Origin: Lactovum sp047974165
GTDB taxonomy: Bacteria; Bacillota; Bacilli; Lactobacillales; Streptococcaceae
Assembly (NCBI GenBank): GCA_047974165.1
Contig: JBKECB010000021.1
Coordinates: 1-20,395, forward strand
Direction: 5' to 3'
DNA length: 20,395 nt
Of the stretch, positions 1 to 7,427 are shown one piece after another (positions within the stretch are counted from its first letter, which is position 1; every line of letters starts with the position of its first letter). The notes beneath the pieces were generated by a model. The model saw only the letters and a list, made by a program, of their open reading frames with translations, did not search any database and had not been told where the DNA came from. The translations under genes were made by a program, and so were the position numbers.

Positions 1-180
1 TTATTCTATCAAACTTTTTTGAGCTTGTCAACTATAAAGTCTTACTTTTTTTATTTTGTTGTCGCTCGTTCGTTTTCTTTCTCAAGAGACAACTTCACTA
101 TTCTATTATTTTTTTTTGACAATGTCAAGAGCTTTTTTTAAACTTTAGACAGGTTTTGTGTTTTTGTTTGGTTTTATATT
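1..180. other. AT-rich spacer with imperfect direct repeat
   Basis: No open reading frame or RNA gene was recognised here. Two similar 30-base stretches lie at 2-31 and 99-128; both begin TATTCTAT, run through a T tract and end in GTCAA. Between them GTTGTC (58-63) can pair with GACAAC (88-93). The stretch lies downstream of the decayed nrdDG locus on the minus strand and may hold its old terminator, but no convincing hairpin plus U-run was found. Confidence 0.4.
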
Positions 181-750
181 CTACTTCTGGAGTTTATCCC
201 AAAGAATTAGTCTCTTTTCTTTTAAAGAAGTTTTTACATCAATAATACGCTGATTACTAGAACCTCTAAACTGAAGGCTTAAATCCTTTTTGGCCAATTC
301 AAAGCGACCATCCACTAATATATCTATTAAAGAAAGAAGTTCTAACTTATCTTTTGTTTCATTCATCATTTCTTTCCATGTATAGCCTGTTCAAGACCAG
401 ATATCTTTTTCTGGAAGTTCCTTTCTAATCCTTTTAACAAGAGGTATTAATATAGAAGTATTTAGAAAAGGTTCGCCTCCTAGCAAAGTCAATCCTTGCA
501 CATATGTCTGTGCAAGGTCTGACATAATTTGCTCTTCTAACTCTTGGCTATAAGGATAACCATTAGGAGATAAAGTCTTTCTATTGAAAGAATTAATTTC
601 ATTTAAAATATTTTGCACAATAATTTCTATATTTCCTCTCAAGCCTATTTCTAATAAATCTTCTTTAATCTTTTCAATATCGAAATCAACCAGACTTCCA
701 TCCTCTTTTTCAATTTTAATTTCTACTTCTTTTACTTAAATAGTCATCAT
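181..750 (-). pseudogene. Decayed anaerobic ribonucleotide reductase: NrdD start fused to NrdG end
   Basis: Read in one frame from an ATG at 750 with a good ribosome site (AAGGAAGA, 754-761), this stretch gives MMTI, a TAA stop (736-738), then an ATP-cone-like segment (IEKEDGSLVDFDIEKI, then NIEIIVQNILNEI). That is the expected N-terminus of the class III reductase NrdD. About 50 codons later (near 565-585) the frame passes directly into the second half of the activase NrdG (GLTLLGGEPFLN, then KRIRKELPEKDIWS). A TGA (391-393) follows where the family has Trp in WSWTGYTW, then the NrdG C-terminus (LELLSLIDILVDGRF, LQFRGSSNQRIIDV). Most of NrdD and the radical-SAM cysteine motif of NrdG are missing, implying a deletion of roughly 2 kb or more. 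With two nonsense codons it cannot make a working enzyme. The identification rests on remembered family sequence. Confidence 0.85.
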
Positions 751-799
751 ATTCTTCCTTTTTCTTTTTTCCTAAGAGCTATTTTGTCACTTTCAAATA

Positions 800-829
800 A
801 AAAAATCTACCATATTTAGTAGATTTTTT
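800..829 (-). terminator. Intrinsic terminator after the cation ATPase gene
   Basis: AAAAAATCTAC (800-810) pairs with GTAGATTTTTT (819-829) around an 8-base loop. The A/T flanks give a U-run on either strand, so it could act in both directions. It lies about 30 bases past the stop of the minus-strand ATPase gene and before the nrdDG remnant. Confidence 0.85.
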
Positions 830-857
830 ATTATTACAAACTATATGTAGTTTCTGC

Positions 858-3605
858 TTATTTAACTAACTTTCTTTGTATAAATTTCACAATTTCTACA
901 ACAACAACAACTGAAAGACTTACAACAAGAACCATCAACCATTGGTAAGCATCTAAATGACTTACATGGAAAAGTTTATTAAATCCTGGGACAACAATCG
1001 TCACTGCAAGAAGGAGGAAACTGATTGGAACTGCCCAGTTAAAGGTTTTATTTCTAAAAATCCCAACTGTAAAGATTGATTGATTCACAGATTTTACACT
1101 AAAAGCGTGGAAAAGTTGAATTAATCCTAAAGTTGCAAAAGCCATAGTTAATGCGTCTGCATGTTGAAGAGCATTTAGAAGTTCTCCATGGTTACTCAAA
1201 GATGCATTTGCTCCTTCTCCAATATTTAATAGAAGTTCTTGAGCTTTTTCTGCAGTTGTATTTACAACTGTATGTGCTGGAAATTTTAGAGCAAGGCCAT
1301 AAATACCTAAAACAAGAACTGCTTGTAATATCCCTTGATAAATGATAGAACTTAGAACACCATTTGAGAAGAAACTTGCTTTCTTTCCACGAGGCTTTTG
1401 ATTCATAATTCCTGGCTCAGCCGGTTCAACCCCTAAAGCAATCGCTGGGAGAGTATCTGTCACGAGATTAATCCAAAGGAGATGAACAGGAAGAAGAACA
1501 CCCCAACCAAATAAAGTTGCAATAAAGATTGTAAGTACCTCTGCGGTATTAGCCGATAAGAGGTATTGGATTGTTCTTTGGATATTAGCAAAGACTTTAC
1601 GCCCTTCTTCAACTGCTGTAATGATTGTTGCAAAGTTATCATCTGCAAGAACCATATCTGAAGCTCCTTTAGAGACCTCTGTACCTGTAATTCCCATACC
1701 AATCCCGATATCGGCAGTCTTTAATGCTGGTGCATCATTAACACCGTCACCTGTCATAGCAACTACTTTTTCTTCCTTTTGCCAAGCTTTTACAATACGC
1801 ACCTTATGCTCTGGAGAAACACGAGCATAAACTGAATATTGCTCAACCTGTTTCTGGAATTCTTCATCAGAAAGTTCATTTAACTCTGCACCTGTTAGGA
1901 CATGATCTTCGTTGTCCTCGTCCGTAATAATACCGATACGTTTTGCAATAGCCTCAGCAGTGTCTTGATGATCACCAGTAATCATAATTGGGCGAATACC
2001 TGCCGCTCTTGCAACACGTACAGCTTCTGCAGCTTCAGTACGCTCTGGGTCAATCATACCTACAAGACCAGCAAATACAAGATTTTCTTCAAGTTGTGTC
2101 AAATCTGAAGGAATATCATCAATTTCTTTATAAGCCATCATCAAGACACGTAAGGCTTGTGTTGCTAATGATTTATTTGTTGATAAGATACTTTCACGAT
2201 CTGATGATGTGAAATCTACAACTTTTCCATTTGATAATTTCTTTGTTAAACGTTCAAGTAAACGATCTGGTGCTCCTTTTACAGTCACTAAATAATGACC
2301 GTCCCAATCATGAACTGTTGACATAAGTTTACGGTCTGAATCAAAAGGAAGCTCAGCGACACGGGGGTGTTGGATTAATTCTTCTGTTAAATCATATTTT
2401 TTATCTTGACCAAACTTCACCAAGGCGGTTTCTGTAGGATCACCAATCAGACTACCATCTGATGAGATTTTTGTATCATTTGCAAAGTTCATGACACGTA
2501 AGGTCATGTCTGATAAACTGATTTCATTTGATGAATCTTGTAGCTGATCATTTGTATATACTTTTTCAACTGTCATTTGATTCATCGTCAAAGTTCCCGT
2601 CTTATCTGAACAGATAATATCAGTCGAGCCGAGTGTCTCAACAGCTGGAAGTTTACGGATGATTGAGTTTCTCTTAGCCAATACCTGAGTTGATAAAGAC
2701 AAGACAATAGTTACAATTGCTGGAAGACCTTCAGGGATGGCTGCTACTGCCAAGGCTACTGAAATCATTAAGCCTTCAAGTACACCTTCTGTAGTCAATG
2801 TTTCAAGTCTGAAAAGATGAACAAAGAAAGTTACTAAGGCAATACCTAAAATTGCAAATGTTAATACTTTAGACAAACGATTTAGATTACGTTTTAATGG
2901 TGTTTCTGTCTCATCAGCACTTTCAATCATTTTGGCAATTTTACCAACTTCTGTGGACATGCCTGTTGCTGTTACAACACCGACTGAACGTCCATAAGTT
3001 ACGTTCGAATTTTGATATGCTGAATTTAAACGATCTCCAATACCTGCATCTTCAGGAATATTGACTCTTGCATCTTTTTCTACAGGAACAGACTCACCTG
3101 TTAGTGCTGCTTCTTCAATCTTTAAACTTGCTGACTCTAATAAACGGAGATCAGCTGGGACAACGTCACCTGCTTCGAGAAGAACGATATCTCCCAAGAC
3201 TAAATCTTTTGAATCAATCTCTACAACATGTCCATCACGACGTACACGTGCGGCTGGACTTGACATATTTTTTAAAGCTTCAATTGCTGCTTCAGCTCGA
3301 CCTTCTTGATAAACACCAAAAACAGCATTAATAATCACAACTGATAAGATAATCAAGGCATCTGAAATTTCATGACCACCACTTGTGATTACTGAAAGAG
3401 CCGCAGCAATCAGTAATATGATAATCATCAAGTCTTTAAATTGCTCTAAAAACTTAACAAGAAGAGTTTTTTTCTTACCCTCTGATAACTCATTACGCCC
3501 ATATTGTTCTAAGCGTTTTTGTGCCTCAGCTGTTGTGAGTCCATTTTCGTTGGACTTTACAGTTTCTAAGACTTTAGCAACTGTTTCTGAATATAATTTT
3601 TCCAA
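858..3605 (-). CDS. P-type cation-transporting ATPase (P2A, YoaB/Ca2+-ATPase type), probable Mn2+/Ca2+ exporter
   Basis: This 915-residue membrane pump couples ATP hydrolysis to cation export. Motifs appear in the expected order: N-terminal cation-ATPase domain, TGES (169-172), PEGLPA in helix 4 (291-296), the phosphorylated Asp of DKTGT (D334), nucleotide-site KGAP (443-446) and TGDGVNDAP (618-626). The SERCA-type ion ligands are present: E292, N686 and E689 (NTAE), N713, T716 and D717 (NLVTD). Sequence alone fits a Ca2+ pump, but the manganese riboswitch in its leader points to Mn2+ export, as proposed for Lactococcus YoaB and pneumococcal MgtA. The start is TTG (3603-3605), set by AAGGAG six bases upstream; no in-frame ATG is near. 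It is transcribed alone, with terminator 800-829. Confidence 0.93.
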   Translation of the reverse strand: MEKLYSETVAKVLETVKSNENGLTTAEAQKRLEQYGRNELSEGKKKTLLVKFLEQFKDLMIIILLIAAALSVITSGGHEISDALIILSVVIINAVFGVYQEGRAEAAIEALKNMSSPAARVRRDGHVVEIDSKDLVLGDIVLLEAGDVVPADLRLLESASLKIEEAALTGESVPVEKDARVNIPEDAGIGDRLNSAYQNSNVTYGRSVGVVTATGMSTEVGKIAKMIESADETETPLKRNLNRLSKVLTFAILGIALVTFFVHLFRLETLTTEGVLEGLMISVALAVAAIPEGLPAIVTIVLSLSTQVLAKRNSIIRKLPAVETLGSTDIICSDKTGTLTMNQMTVEKVYTNDQLQDSSNEISLSDMTLRVMNFANDTKISSDGSLIGDPTETALVKFGQDKKYDLTEELIQHPRVAELPFDSDRKLMSTVHDWDGHYLVTVKGAPDRLLERLTKKLSNGKVVDFTSSDRESILSTNKSLATQALRVLMMAYKEIDDIPSDLTQLEENLVFAGLVGMIDPERTEAAEAVRVARAAGIRPIMITGDHQDTAEAIAKRIGIITDEDNEDHVLTGAELNELSDEEFQKQVEQYSVYARVSPEHKVRIVKAWQKEEKVVAMTGDGVNDAPALKTADIGIGMGITGTEVSKGASDMVLADDNFATIITAVEEGRKVFANIQRTIQYLLSANTAEVLTIFIATLFGWGVLLPVHLLWINLVTDTLPAIALGVEPAEPGIMNQKPRGKKASFFSNGVLSSIIYQGILQAVLVLGIYGLALKFPAHTVVNTTAEKAQELLLNIGEGANASLSNHGELLNALQHADALTMAFATLGLIQLFHAFSVKSVNQSIFTVGIFRNKTFNWAVPISFLLLAVTIVVPGFNKLFHVSHLDAYQWLMVLVVSLSVVVVVEIVKFIQRKLVK

Positions 3606-3628
3606 TTTATTCTCCTTTTTGGGATATT

Positions 3629-3665
3629 AAAATAAAATAAGACCTATGGTCCTAGCCACAAGTCT
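3629..3665 (-). terminator. Riboswitch expression-platform terminator
   Basis: On the minus strand AGACUUGUGG (3665-3656) pairs with CCAUAGGUCU (3649-3640) around a CUAGGA loop, followed by UAUUUUAUUUU. The 5' arm shares the CUUG that closes P1 of the manganese aptamer, so aptamer closure and termination exclude each other. Confidence 0.85.
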
Positions 3666-3741
3666 CGCAATTATGATAAATCCGGGTTGCCCGTATTGAC
3701 GACTTTATCACGGCTTTTTACCGCTGCTACTCCCTTGAGTC
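3657..3741 (-). promoter_or_regulatory. yybP-ykoY manganese riboswitch aptamer
   Basis: The minus strand carries both conserved yybP-ykoY signatures. They are the 5' CAAGGGAGUAGC (3737-3726), the middle AAAGUCGUCAAUACGGGC region, and the closing GCGAGACUUG (near 3668-3659). P1 forms from CAAG and CUUG. Family members bind Mn2+ and turn on Mn2+ exporters. Here Mn2+-stabilised P1 would sequester CUUG from the overlapping terminator, so the switch should be ON with high Mn2+. The sequence pattern is direct evidence; the direction of switching is inferred from the overlap and the family. Confidence 0.9.
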
Positions 3742-3747
3742 TTGTAT

Positions 3748-3776
3748 ATTTTACCAGATTTTTTTAATAATTTCAA
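3748..3776 (-). promoter_or_regulatory. Promoter of the Mn riboswitch-ATPase transcript
   Basis: TTGAAA (3776-3771), a 17-base spacer and an extended -10 TGGTAAAAT (hexamer 3753-3748). The expected transcript start near 3741 is just before the aptamer P1 strand. Confidence 0.8.
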
Positions 3777-3828
3777 GAATTTGTTTCTATTTGTAAGAGT
3801 TAAATAAGACTACTTTTTATTTATTTTC

Positions 3829-3837
3829 TGCTAAAAT
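3829..3837 (+). promoter_or_regulatory. Extended -10 promoter of birA, apparently leaderless
   Basis: TGCTAAAAT (3829-3837) is an extended -10, while no good -35 is seen at 16-18 bases. Transcription would start near 3844-3845, at the birA ATG, leaving no room for a ribosome site. Confidence 0.6.
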
Positions 3838-3844
3838 AGTTAGT

Positions 3845-4576
3845 ATGACTCAATTTGATAAAATTTTTATTTTTAAAGAAAATCCTTGGTTGAAAAAAAT
3901 TATTCTTCTTGAAGAAACGGCTTCAACACAAAAAGAACTTGAAGAGCAAGATATTTCTACTCTTTGTATTGCCAAAAGACAATCTGCAGGCTATGGACGT
4001 TTTCAGCGTCAGTATTTTTCAGCTAAAAATGGGGGAGTTTACATGAGTCTCACTCTTAGTACTAAAGATTTTAAAAACCCAGCTCAGCTAACTCTTTTGG
4101 CTGCTGTTGCTACTGTTTCTGCTATTCGCTCATTAACGAATAAGGAGGTTCTTATCAAATGGGTCAATGATATTTATCTAAATAATAAAAAAATAATTGG
4201 AATTCTCTGCGAACAAAGAGGAGGGAATTTAATTTTAGGAATGGGAATTAATTTTCATATCACAGATTTTCCTGATTATTTATCAGATGTTGCCTGCTCT
4301 ATATTTAATGAAGAAAATCCAACAATTAGTGAATCTGAACTTATCAGTAAAATTTGGTCTGAGTTTCAGCGTTTAAAAGATGAAGATTACTTATCTTTTT
4401 ATAAAAAGTATTGCTTTGTTTTAGGAAAGAAAATTTCTTTTTCTCAAAATTCATCACATTTTGATGGCATAGCTATCGACCTTACAAGTAAGGGTGAACT
4501 TATTGTTAACTGTACAGATGGAATTACACGAACTCTTAATTCAGGTGAAATTTCACTCGATAAACTTCAATTTTAG
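3845..4576 (+). CDS. birA: Biotin--protein ligase, catalytic-only form
   Basis: This 243-residue enzyme makes biotinyl-AMP and attaches biotin to a lysine of the biotin carboxyl carrier of acetyl-CoA carboxylase or other biotin enzymes. Family signs are STQ (27-29), the biotin/AMP loop QSAGYGRFQRQY (46-57, replacing the usual GRGRxGR), KWVNDIYL (105-112), KKIIGIL (115-121) and GMGINFH (132-138). A small beta-barrel C-terminal domain covers about 195-243. The protein starts right at the catalytic domain, so it lacks the N-terminal DNA-binding domain of the repressor-type BirA and should not regulate biotin genes. There is no Shine-Dalgarno ahead of the ATG; the next in-frame ATG, at residue 67, would cut into the catalytic core. 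It is transcribed divergently from the Mn riboswitch. Confidence 0.92.
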   Translation: MTQFDKIFIFKENPWLKKIILLEETASTQKELEEQDISTLCIAKRQSAGYGRFQRQYFSAKNGGVYMSLTLSTKDFKNPAQLTLLAAVATVSAIRSLTNKEVLIKWVNDIYLNNKKIIGILCEQRGGNLILGMGINFHITDFPDYLSDVACSIFNEENPTISESELISKIWSEFQRLKDEDYLSFYKKYCFVLGKKISFSQNSSHFDGIAIDLTSKGELIVNCTDGITRTLNSGEISLDKLQF

Positions 4577-4605
4577 TGGTAAAATAAGGTAAAATATTGT
4601 AAAAT
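4577..4605 (+). promoter_or_regulatory. Three tandem -10-like GTAAAAT boxes before the autolysin gene
   Basis: TAAAAT occurs at 4580-4585, 4590-4595 and 4600-4605, each preceded by G, with an exact 10-base period; the first is an extended TGGTAAAAT. No clear -35 was found. The promoter of the autolysin gene is probably one of these. Confidence 0.45.
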
Positions 4606-4636
4606 AAAAGAATATAACTTTTTTGAAGGGAGGCTC

Positions 4637-6466
4637 ATGGCTAAGTACACACCAAAACATCTTTCTGCTATAGAAAAGGGGGAGCAGAAGGTAACTAAAA
4701 AAACAATGGAGCGTGGAATTGTTACTGGAACAATGTTAGCTACTGCAATTGTTCCAACGGTTTTCAATCCTCAAACAATCGCTTACGCAAATACAGCAAC
4801 TGACCGAGAAGCTTTTATTTCTGAGGTCGGTACTTTTGCTCAAGAGATTGCTGATAATAACGGTCTTTATGCTTCTGTTATGATTGCACAAGCCATCCAC
4901 GAGAGTAATTGGGGGCAAAGCCAGTTAGCAAGTGCACCTTATTATAATTTTTTTGGCATTAAGGGTTCTTATCAAGGACAAAGTGTTAACTTTCCTACAC
5001 AAGAATATCTTGATGGACAATGGCTAACCGTAGATGCTAACTTTAGATCTTATCCTTCTTATCGTGAAAGTTTAGAGGATAATGCAAAGCTACTTAGAAC
5101 AACAAACTTTGGAGATGGCTATTATTACGCTGGTGCTTGGAAGGAAAATACCAGTAGTTATTTAGATGCAACAAGTTATCTAACAGGACGTTATGCAACA
5201 GATCCTAACTACGCCAATGCTTTAAATTTATTAATTGCTTCTTATGACTTGACACGTTTTGACAGTCCTAGTTTAATAGAGACTTCTGATAATATTTCAA
5301 ACGCTGAAAGTTTTAACTATACCGTCAAGGAAAATGATACACTTTCAAAAATTGCTGAACTTTATCAGCTTACAGTTAAGGATATAAAATCTTTCAATCA
5401 GCTAAGCTCTGATGCTATCTACAGTGGACAAGTTTTAAAAATTCCTGGAAGTCAAGCTGAAACTGAAATAAGTCAGCCTTCAAATTCAAATAACTCCCTT
5501 TCAATCGATACTAATTCTGGAGAATATTCAATGTACACTATCGTCGAAGGAGATAGCCTTTGGAAAATTGCCTTGCAGCATCAAGTTTCCATTGAGCAGA
5601 TTAAGAACTTAAACAATTTAAGTTCTGATACTATTCATGTTAATCAGACCTTAAAGATACCTACTAACAAGAAGCAAGAAGCTGAGATTCCAAAAATCGA
5701 TTTAGACCTTTCATCTGATACGAAAAGTAATGAGAACACTTCTGAAGTTCCACGTATTGATTTAGACCTCTCAAATTCTGCAAAAGCTACTGAAGAAGGA
5801 AAAGCTGAAAGTAGTGATGAAGACAAAATCAATATTGAACTCGAAGAAAAAGTTGAACAAGATAAAATAGAAGAGACAGTTGAAGAAATTATTCCAGAAG
5901 AAATTATTCCGGAAGAAATTATTCCGGAAGAAACAAAGCAAGTAGAGACTTTTAATTATACTGTTAAATCAGGCGATACTCTTTGGAGCCTTGCAAATTA
6001 CTATCAAACAACTGTTGAAGAAATTAAAATTCTAAATATGCTAACCTTTGACACAATTTATAACAATCAAAGTTTACGAATTCCTAAAAGTCAGGCAATA
6101 ACTGAGGTAGAACAAGAGCAAACAACTCTTGATTATAGTGAAAATATATCTGAAGATGAGCTCTTTAACTATACTGTCCAAGCAGGCGATAGCCTATGGG
6201 CTCTTGCTGAAACTTATGACAGCACTATCGCATTACTCAAACAGCTCAATGGACTAACTAAGGACAATATTTATGTCCATCAAAAATTAGTTATTCCTAA
6301 AAACTTTAAATTATTAAACTCTTCACCTTTAGAGCACACTGTTAAAGCAGGTGATACTCTTTGGGATTTAGCTCAACGTTACCAAACAAGTGTCGATGAG
6401 TTAAAAGAATTAAATAATCTTTCAAGTTCACTTATCTTTGTCGGTCAAACATTAAAAGTTCAATAA
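4637..6466 (+). CDS. Secreted N-acetylglucosaminidase (GH73) autolysin with five LysM repeats, AcmA-like
   Basis: This 609-residue peptidoglycan hydrolase is predicted to cut the glycan at GlcNAc and to act in cell separation and autolysis. A long signal peptide covers about 1-51 (twin basic KK/ER, hydrophobic stretch, AYA at 49-51). The GH73 domain covers about 55-210, with the probable catalytic Glu at E89 in HESNWGQS and YNFFGIKG after it. Five LysM peptidoglycan-binding repeats sit at about 227-270, 299-342, 439-483, 510-554 and 566-608. Repeats 2 and 3 are separated by a ~95-residue acidic linker containing two copies of a DLDLS motif and three EEIIP repeats. The ribosome site GAAGGGAGG lies just before the ATG. 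Lactococcal AcmA has three LysM repeats, so this one is longer. It ends in terminator 6471-6501. Confidence 0.92.
   Translation: MAKYTPKHLSAIEKGEQKVTKKTMERGIVTGTMLATAIVPTVFNPQTIAYANTATDREAFISEVGTFAQEIADNNGLYASVMIAQAIHESNWGQSQLASAPYYNFFGIKGSYQGQSVNFPTQEYLDGQWLTVDANFRSYPSYRESLEDNAKLLRTTNFGDGYYYAGAWKENTSSYLDATSYLTGRYATDPNYANALNLLIASYDLTRFDSPSLIETSDNISNAESFNYTVKENDTLSKIAELYQLTVKDIKSFNQLSSDAIYSGQVLKIPGSQAETEISQPSNSNNSLSIDTNSGEYSMYTIVEGDSLWKIALQHQVSIEQIKNLNNLSSDTIHVNQTLKIPTNKKQEAEIPKIDLDLSSDTKSNENTSEVPRIDLDLSNSAKATEEGKAESSDEDKINIELEEKVEQDKIEETVEEIIPEEIIPEEIIPEETKQVETFNYTVKSGDTLWSLANYYQTTVEEIKILNMLTFDTIYNNQSLRIPKSQAITEVEQEQTTLDYSENISEDELFNYTVQAGDSLWALAETYDSTIALLKQLNGLTKDNIYVHQKLVIPKNFKLLNSSPLEHTVKAGDTLWDLAQRYQTSVDELKELNNLSSSLIFVGQTLKVQ
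5882..5926 (+). repeat. Three tandem 15-base repeats coding EEIIP
   Basis: GAAGAAATTATTCC(A/G) occurs three times in phase inside the acidic linker of the autolysin, followed by a partial fourth copy (GAAGAAAC). Copies 2 and 3 are identical and copy 1 differs at one base, which suggests recent slippage. Changes of one unit keep the frame. Confidence 0.9.
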
Positions 6467-6470
6467 AATT

Positions 6471-6501
6471 AAAAAAATGAGATAAAATATCTCATTTTTT
6501 T
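6471..6501. terminator. Bidirectional terminator between the autolysin and aldo/keto reductase genes
   Basis: ATGAGATA (6477-6484) pairs with TATCTCAT (6488-6495), with an A-run before and a T-run after. It serves both convergent genes and overlaps the stop codon of the minus-strand reductase. Confidence 0.9.
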
Positions 6502-7345
6502 AATGATTTCGCTCATCTGGATTTGAGGCCAAACCTGCAAGGCCATGTAAGCTATCAATGTAAGAAATATCTGACGTTTCTAGCTCAAAGTCAAAAATAT
6601 CTGCATTCTCAATAATTCTCTCTCTTGTTACCGACTTAGGTAGGGGGAGATATCCGTGAGCAAGAGACCAGGCAAGGACTATCTGAGCCACTGTTTTATT
6701 GTATTTCTTTGCTAAATTCTCTAACTCTATAAGAGAAAATATCTTTCCTGTCCCTAGAGGACTATAAGCTTCTATTAAGAGGCCGTGTGCCCGACTAAAA
6801 TCCACAACTGCTTCTTGCTGATCTGAAGGATTAATCATAATTTGATTAACCACAGGTTTTATTTTAGCGATCTCAAGAAGGGCTGATAAGTGATGCTCTC
6901 GAAAGTTAGAGACACCAATCGAGCGTATCTTTCCTACTTTAACTGCATCTTCCATCGCTTTCCAAACTGCAGCATTTCTCTCAGAAAAATGAGGACGAAA
7001 AGCTTTTGGATTAGGCCAATGAATTAAATAAAGATCGATATAATCTAGGCCTAACTTTTCTAAACTTTCATCAATCGCTTTTTCCGCCTCTTTTGTAGTT
7101 CCAACTGCCCAAAGTTTTGTTGTCAAATAAATCTCTTCACGCAGAATTCCTGAGTCTCTAATTGCTTGACCTACCGATTCTTCATTTCCATAGATAGCTG
7201 CTGTATCAATATGACGGTATCCTGCTTCTAAAGCAACCTTAACTGCCTGATAAGCTTCTTCACCATCTTTTGACTGCCAAGTTCCAAAGCCTAAAATAGG
7301 AATTTTAAAGCCATTCGATAATGTATAGTTTTTTGTAATTGACAT
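6500..7345 (-). CDS. Aldo/keto reductase
   Basis: This 281-residue cytoplasmic NADPH-dependent oxidoreductase reduces aldehydes or ketones; the natural substrate cannot be told from sequence. The catalytic tetrad is present: D47 and Y52 (HIDTAAIYGNE), K77 (TTKLW) and H109 (LIHWPNP). The cofactor-site motifs IGVSNF and EAYSPLG also appear. Length fits the prokaryotic AKR5-like group (about 275-285), which includes 2,5-diketo-gluconate reductases. The ATG follows GGAGG with good spacing. It is a single gene sharing a compact divergent promoter region with the 54-residue protein. Confidence 0.93.
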   Translation of the reverse strand: MSITKNYTLSNGFKIPILGFGTWQSKDGEEAYQAVKVALEAGYRHIDTAAIYGNEESVGQAIRDSGILREEIYLTTKLWAVGTTKEAEKAIDESLEKLGLDYIDLYLIHWPNPKAFRPHFSERNAAVWKAMEDAVKVGKIRSIGVSNFREHHLSALLEIAKIKPVVNQIMINPSDQQEAVVDFSRAHGLLIEAYSPLGTGKIFSLIELENLAKKYNKTVAQIVLAWSLAHGYLPLPKSVTRERIIENADIFDFELETSDISYIDSLHGLAGLASNPDERNH

Positions 7346-7368
7346 TTATATCCTCCTTCTTTTATTCT

Positions 7369-7397
7369 ATTTTACCATGGAGAAAGAAAAGTGATAA
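7369..7397 (-). promoter_or_regulatory. Promoter of the aldo/keto reductase gene
   Basis: TTATCA (7397-7392), a 17-base spacer and extended -10 TGGTAAAAT (hexamer 7374-7369). Its -10 and -35 overlap the -35 and -10 of the plus-strand promoter. Confidence 0.65.
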
Positions 7398-7400
7398 AAT
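7372..7400 (+). promoter_or_regulatory. Promoter of the 54-residue protein and oxidoreductase genes
   Basis: TTACCA (7372-7377), a 17-base spacer and extended -10 TGATAAAAT (hexamer 7395-7400). It occupies nearly the same DNA as the opposing aldo/keto reductase promoter. Confidence 0.6.
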
Positions 7401-7427
7401 AAAATAAGCATAAAAGGAAGGAAAAAA

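Noticed and set aside
391..393. TGA in the NrdG remnant as a selenocysteine or Trp recoding site
   Set aside because: The locus also has a TAA stop and lacks most of NrdD and the NrdG radical-SAM motif, so decay explains it. Complete genes here show no internal TGA.
1621..3630. Several open frames on the plus strand opposite the ATPase gene
   Set aside because: They are antisense shadows of a strongly supported P-type ATPase, without ribosome sites or recognisable domains.
3845..4576. BirA as a biotin-sensing repressor
   Set aside because: The protein begins at the catalytic domain and has no N-terminal helix-turn-helix.
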